From assembly GCA_030612485.1 (NCBI GenBank), contig JAUWNS010000114.1, positions 1 through 7,659 on the forward strand: a stretch of DNA of 7,659 bases. Reading direction: 5' to 3'. The DNA is from Candidatus Bipolaricaulota bacterium. Its GTDB lineage: Bacteria; Bipolaricaulota; Bipolaricaulia; UBA7950; UBA9294. Shown piece after piece: positions 6,667 to 7,659 of this stretch. The translations under genes were made by a program, and so were the position numbers. Each line of letters starts with the position of its first letter. Positions within the stretch are counted from its first letter, which is position 1. The notes beneath the pieces were generated by a model. The model was not told the origin of the DNA. It ran no database searches and worked only from the letters and a program-made list of their open reading frames with translations.

Positions 6667-6836
6667 CTCGGCTCCTTCGACAAAAAACCTCGCTTTGCAG
6701 TAACACTCTTTATTTCCGAGAATATCTCTTCTAGAGCTGGTTCCTCTATGATCTCATGTTGCTTAACTCTGCCAAGGGGATGACGATGCCACCCGTTAAG
6801 GTTAGGGGATGTCCAGTCAGTTCTTAACCCTGACGT
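6663..6836 (-). pseudogene. 3' remnant of an unidentified gene overlapping the aminotransferase start
   Basis: This minus-strand frame has 57 codons and no internal stop, and its TGA (6665-6663) overlaps the GTG of the aminotransferase as GTGA. There is no ATG, GTG or TTG in frame before the last few codons, and the codon just upstream (6839-6837) is a stop. The peptide looks protein-like, especially NGWHRHPLGRVKQHEI (14-29) and EEPALEEIFSEIKSVTAKRG (31-50), but I do not recognise the family. The simplest reading is the surviving C-terminal tail of a former upstream operon gene, cut by a rearrangement or frameshifts. A chance open frame cannot be excluded. Confidence 0.4.
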
Positions 6837-7255
6837 TCACATGGCCTCCGTTCATCACGTATCCGATCCTACCTCAAAGCTGCCTGTGCTGTCAACATTG
6901 GTGTGCACGAAACGCGGGACGTAGCAGGCTCTAAACCCTGTTCATCGCGACAATCCTTTGATCTACTCACACTCGGGCAACAGCCACTCCGGTAGGTTCT
7001 CCTTATCCCTCCGTGTTGTTAAATGCGCAACCAGCACGGGCAAGCCCCTGTAATGAGGAGAACCTGAGAGCCTTACGGAAGAGACTGCCGGAATGGCTCT
7101 TGAAGAAGATGTTTCAGGAGGAAGATAATGCGTACAAAACGGCGTCTGTGGACATCAGTGCTGATATCGTAGACAGGACCACGGTAGGGTTAGGATTGTG
7201 AACGCCCGATGCTGTCGCGACGTCAGGTTCAAGAACGCACGGGACATTCTCTCTC
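6837..7255. other. Gene-poor interval between sugar operon and rRNA operon
   Basis: I see no recognisable gene, tRNA or complete mobile element here. The minus strand has stops in all frames over about 6837-6970. On the plus strand a frame is open from 6962 to 7201 (GTG at 7013). It contains ENLRALRKRLPEWLLKKM, which looks protein-like but has no family I know, no ribosome binding site at the GTG, and overlaps the inverted repeat at 6978-7102. I find no convincing promoter for the sugar operon; readthrough from further upstream is possible. The mixed appearance suggests decayed sequence or a structured RNA. Confidence 0.5.
6978..7102. repeat. Two-part inverted repeat, possible structured RNA or mini-element
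   Basis: The left arm 6978-6992 (CAACAGCCACTCCGG) pairs with 7088-7102 at 13 of 15 positions. The next arm 6994-7003 (AGGTTCTCCT) pairs perfectly with 7056-7065. The right side has an extra 22 nt between its two parts, and 52 nt lie between the inner arms, including a possible CCGTG/CACGG stem (7011-7015 with 7035-7039). This is either a branched RNA fold or two diverged inverted copies of one sequence. Confidence 0.65.
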
Positions 7256-7271
7256 AAAAAGAAAAACCAGG
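7256..7271 (-). terminator. 5S-linked intrinsic terminator
   Basis: The last bases of the 5S terminal helix (CCTGG) are followed directly on the minus strand by TTTTTCTTTTT (7266-7256). Helix I of the 5S thus serves as the GC stem in front of a T-rich tract, which suits termination of the rRNA operon. No separate terminator hairpin is seen just downstream. Confidence 0.65.
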
Positions 7272-7383
7272 CAACGACCTACTCTCCCAACCCCTCGCAA
7301 GGTTAGTACCATCGGCGCGGGAGGGCTTAACTACCGTGTTCGGTATGGGAACGGGTGTTTCCCCTCCGCCATCTGTCACCTGG
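7267..7383 (-). rRNA. rrf: 5S ribosomal RNA
   Basis: The minus strand carries typical 5S sequence, including CCCGTTCCCATACCGAACAC, GCGCCGATGGTACT and GGGAGAGTAGGTC. I placed the ends by the terminal helix: CCAGGTGAC at the 5' end pairs over nine positions (two of them G·T) with GTTGCCTGG and the adjoining bases at the 3' end. That gives 117 nt, a normal length. It lies about 40 nt downstream of the 23S rRNA, as in standard rRNA operons. Ends may be off by one or two bases. Confidence 0.96.
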
Positions 7384-7421
7384 AATCTCTACAATCTTTC
7401 TTGACAAATGAACAGAGTGTG

Positions 7422-7659
7422 TACCATACAAGCATTCGGCCAATTAGTACCACTCGGCTGAACGCATTGCTGCGCTTACACCTGTGGCCTATCAACCTCC
7501 TAGTCTCGGAGGGGCCTGATATGGAGACCTCGTCTTGAGGACGGCTTCGTGCTTAGATGCCTTCAGCGCTTATCCAAACCAAACTTAGCTACCCAGCGAT
7601 GCCCCTGGCGGGACAACTGGTGCACCATAGGTTTAGCTATCTCGGTCCTCTCGTACTAG
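7422..7659 (-). rRNA. rrl: 23S ribosomal RNA, 3' end, cut by window edge
   Basis: The last 240 or so nucleotides of 23S rRNA are on the minus strand. The sarcin-ricin loop AGTACGAGAGGACC is at 7657-7644, where EF-G and EF-Tu contact the ribosome. Further conserved stretches are GCATCTAAGCACGAAGCC, GTTGATAGGCC and GTGTAAGCGCAG, and the terminal GGTACTAAT. The 3' end is set near 7422 by comparison with the end of other 23S genes and is approximate. The spacer to 5S (about 7384-7421) holds no tRNA. Confidence 0.95.

Noticed and set aside
7128..7172. Mini-frame MRTKRRLWTSVLIS with AGGAGG 8 nt upstream
   Set aside because: The ribosome binding site looks good, but 14 codons with no family and no neighbouring gene are not enough to call.
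7013..7201. Plus-strand frame of 62 codons with ENLRALRKRLPEWLLKKM
   Set aside because: It looks partly protein-like, but the GTG lacks a ribosome binding site, the family is unknown, and the frame overlaps an inverted repeat; it is described within the interval entry instead.
6667..7266. tRNA genes next to the rRNA operon
   Set aside because: No acceptor or T-arm pattern was found on either strand.
7401..7406. TTGACA on the plus strand in the 23S-5S spacer
   Set aside because: A perfect -35 hexamer, but there is no -10 at the right distance and nothing to transcribe on that strand.
7198..7538. Plus-strand frames running over 7198-7404 and 7209-7538
   Set aside because: They are antisense to 5S and 23S rRNA and are not genes.

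Overview
The window is ordinary bacterial chromosome with a small accessory patch. It reads as housekeeping genes on the left (fmt and def on the minus strand, recG on the plus strand), a short sugar-nucleotide modification operon in the middle, and the 3' end of a 23S-5S rRNA operon on the right, with a decayed-looking stretch of about 600 bp between the last two. No phage gene, CRISPR array, tRNA or intact insertion sequence was seen. The organism cannot be named from this window. RecG carries the long N-terminal helical extension known from Thermotoga and, as I recall, from Chloroflexota-like relatives. The 5S is of a common bacterial type and the coding sequence is moderately GC-rich. A deep-branching, possibly uncultured lineage (Chloroflexota- or Bipolaricaulota-like) is a low-confidence guess.

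Left part (1-3338): def and fmt overlap by the four bases ATGA and act together on N-formylmethionine, fmt adding the formyl group to initiator tRNA and def removing it from new proteins. They diverge from recG across a 44-bp gap. Its centre is a perfect 12-bp AT palindrome that puts a TATAAT on both strands, a likely shared divergent promoter. Inside recG, the linker after the N-terminal extension is encoded by 15-nt tandem units, most of which can fold as a 4-bp stem with a 4-nt loop, with paired substitutions.

Middle part (3339-6666): recG converges on a minus-strand operon. Its order is a DegT-type PLP aminotransferase (GTG start), then a 60-residue HicB-like protein 11 bp downstream, then a membrane-anchored PglF/CapD-type NDP-sugar 4,6-dehydratase. 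The dehydratase should make a 4-keto-6-deoxy sugar nucleotide and the aminotransferase a 4-amino sugar from it, as PglF and PglE do for UDP-GlcNAc. The small HicB-like gene has no visible HicA partner and its 3' end is a 13-bp hairpin. The gap between recG and this operon holds five heptamer repeats and no clear terminator.

Right part (6667-7659): a stop-free 57-codon minus-strand frame with no start codon ends in a GTGA overlap with the aminotransferase start, as though the tail of an upstream gene survived. Beyond it lies about 420 bp with a two-part inverted repeat and no recognisable gene. Then come the 5S rRNA, whose terminal helix is followed at once by a T-rich tract, and the last part of 23S rRNA, both on the minus strand.
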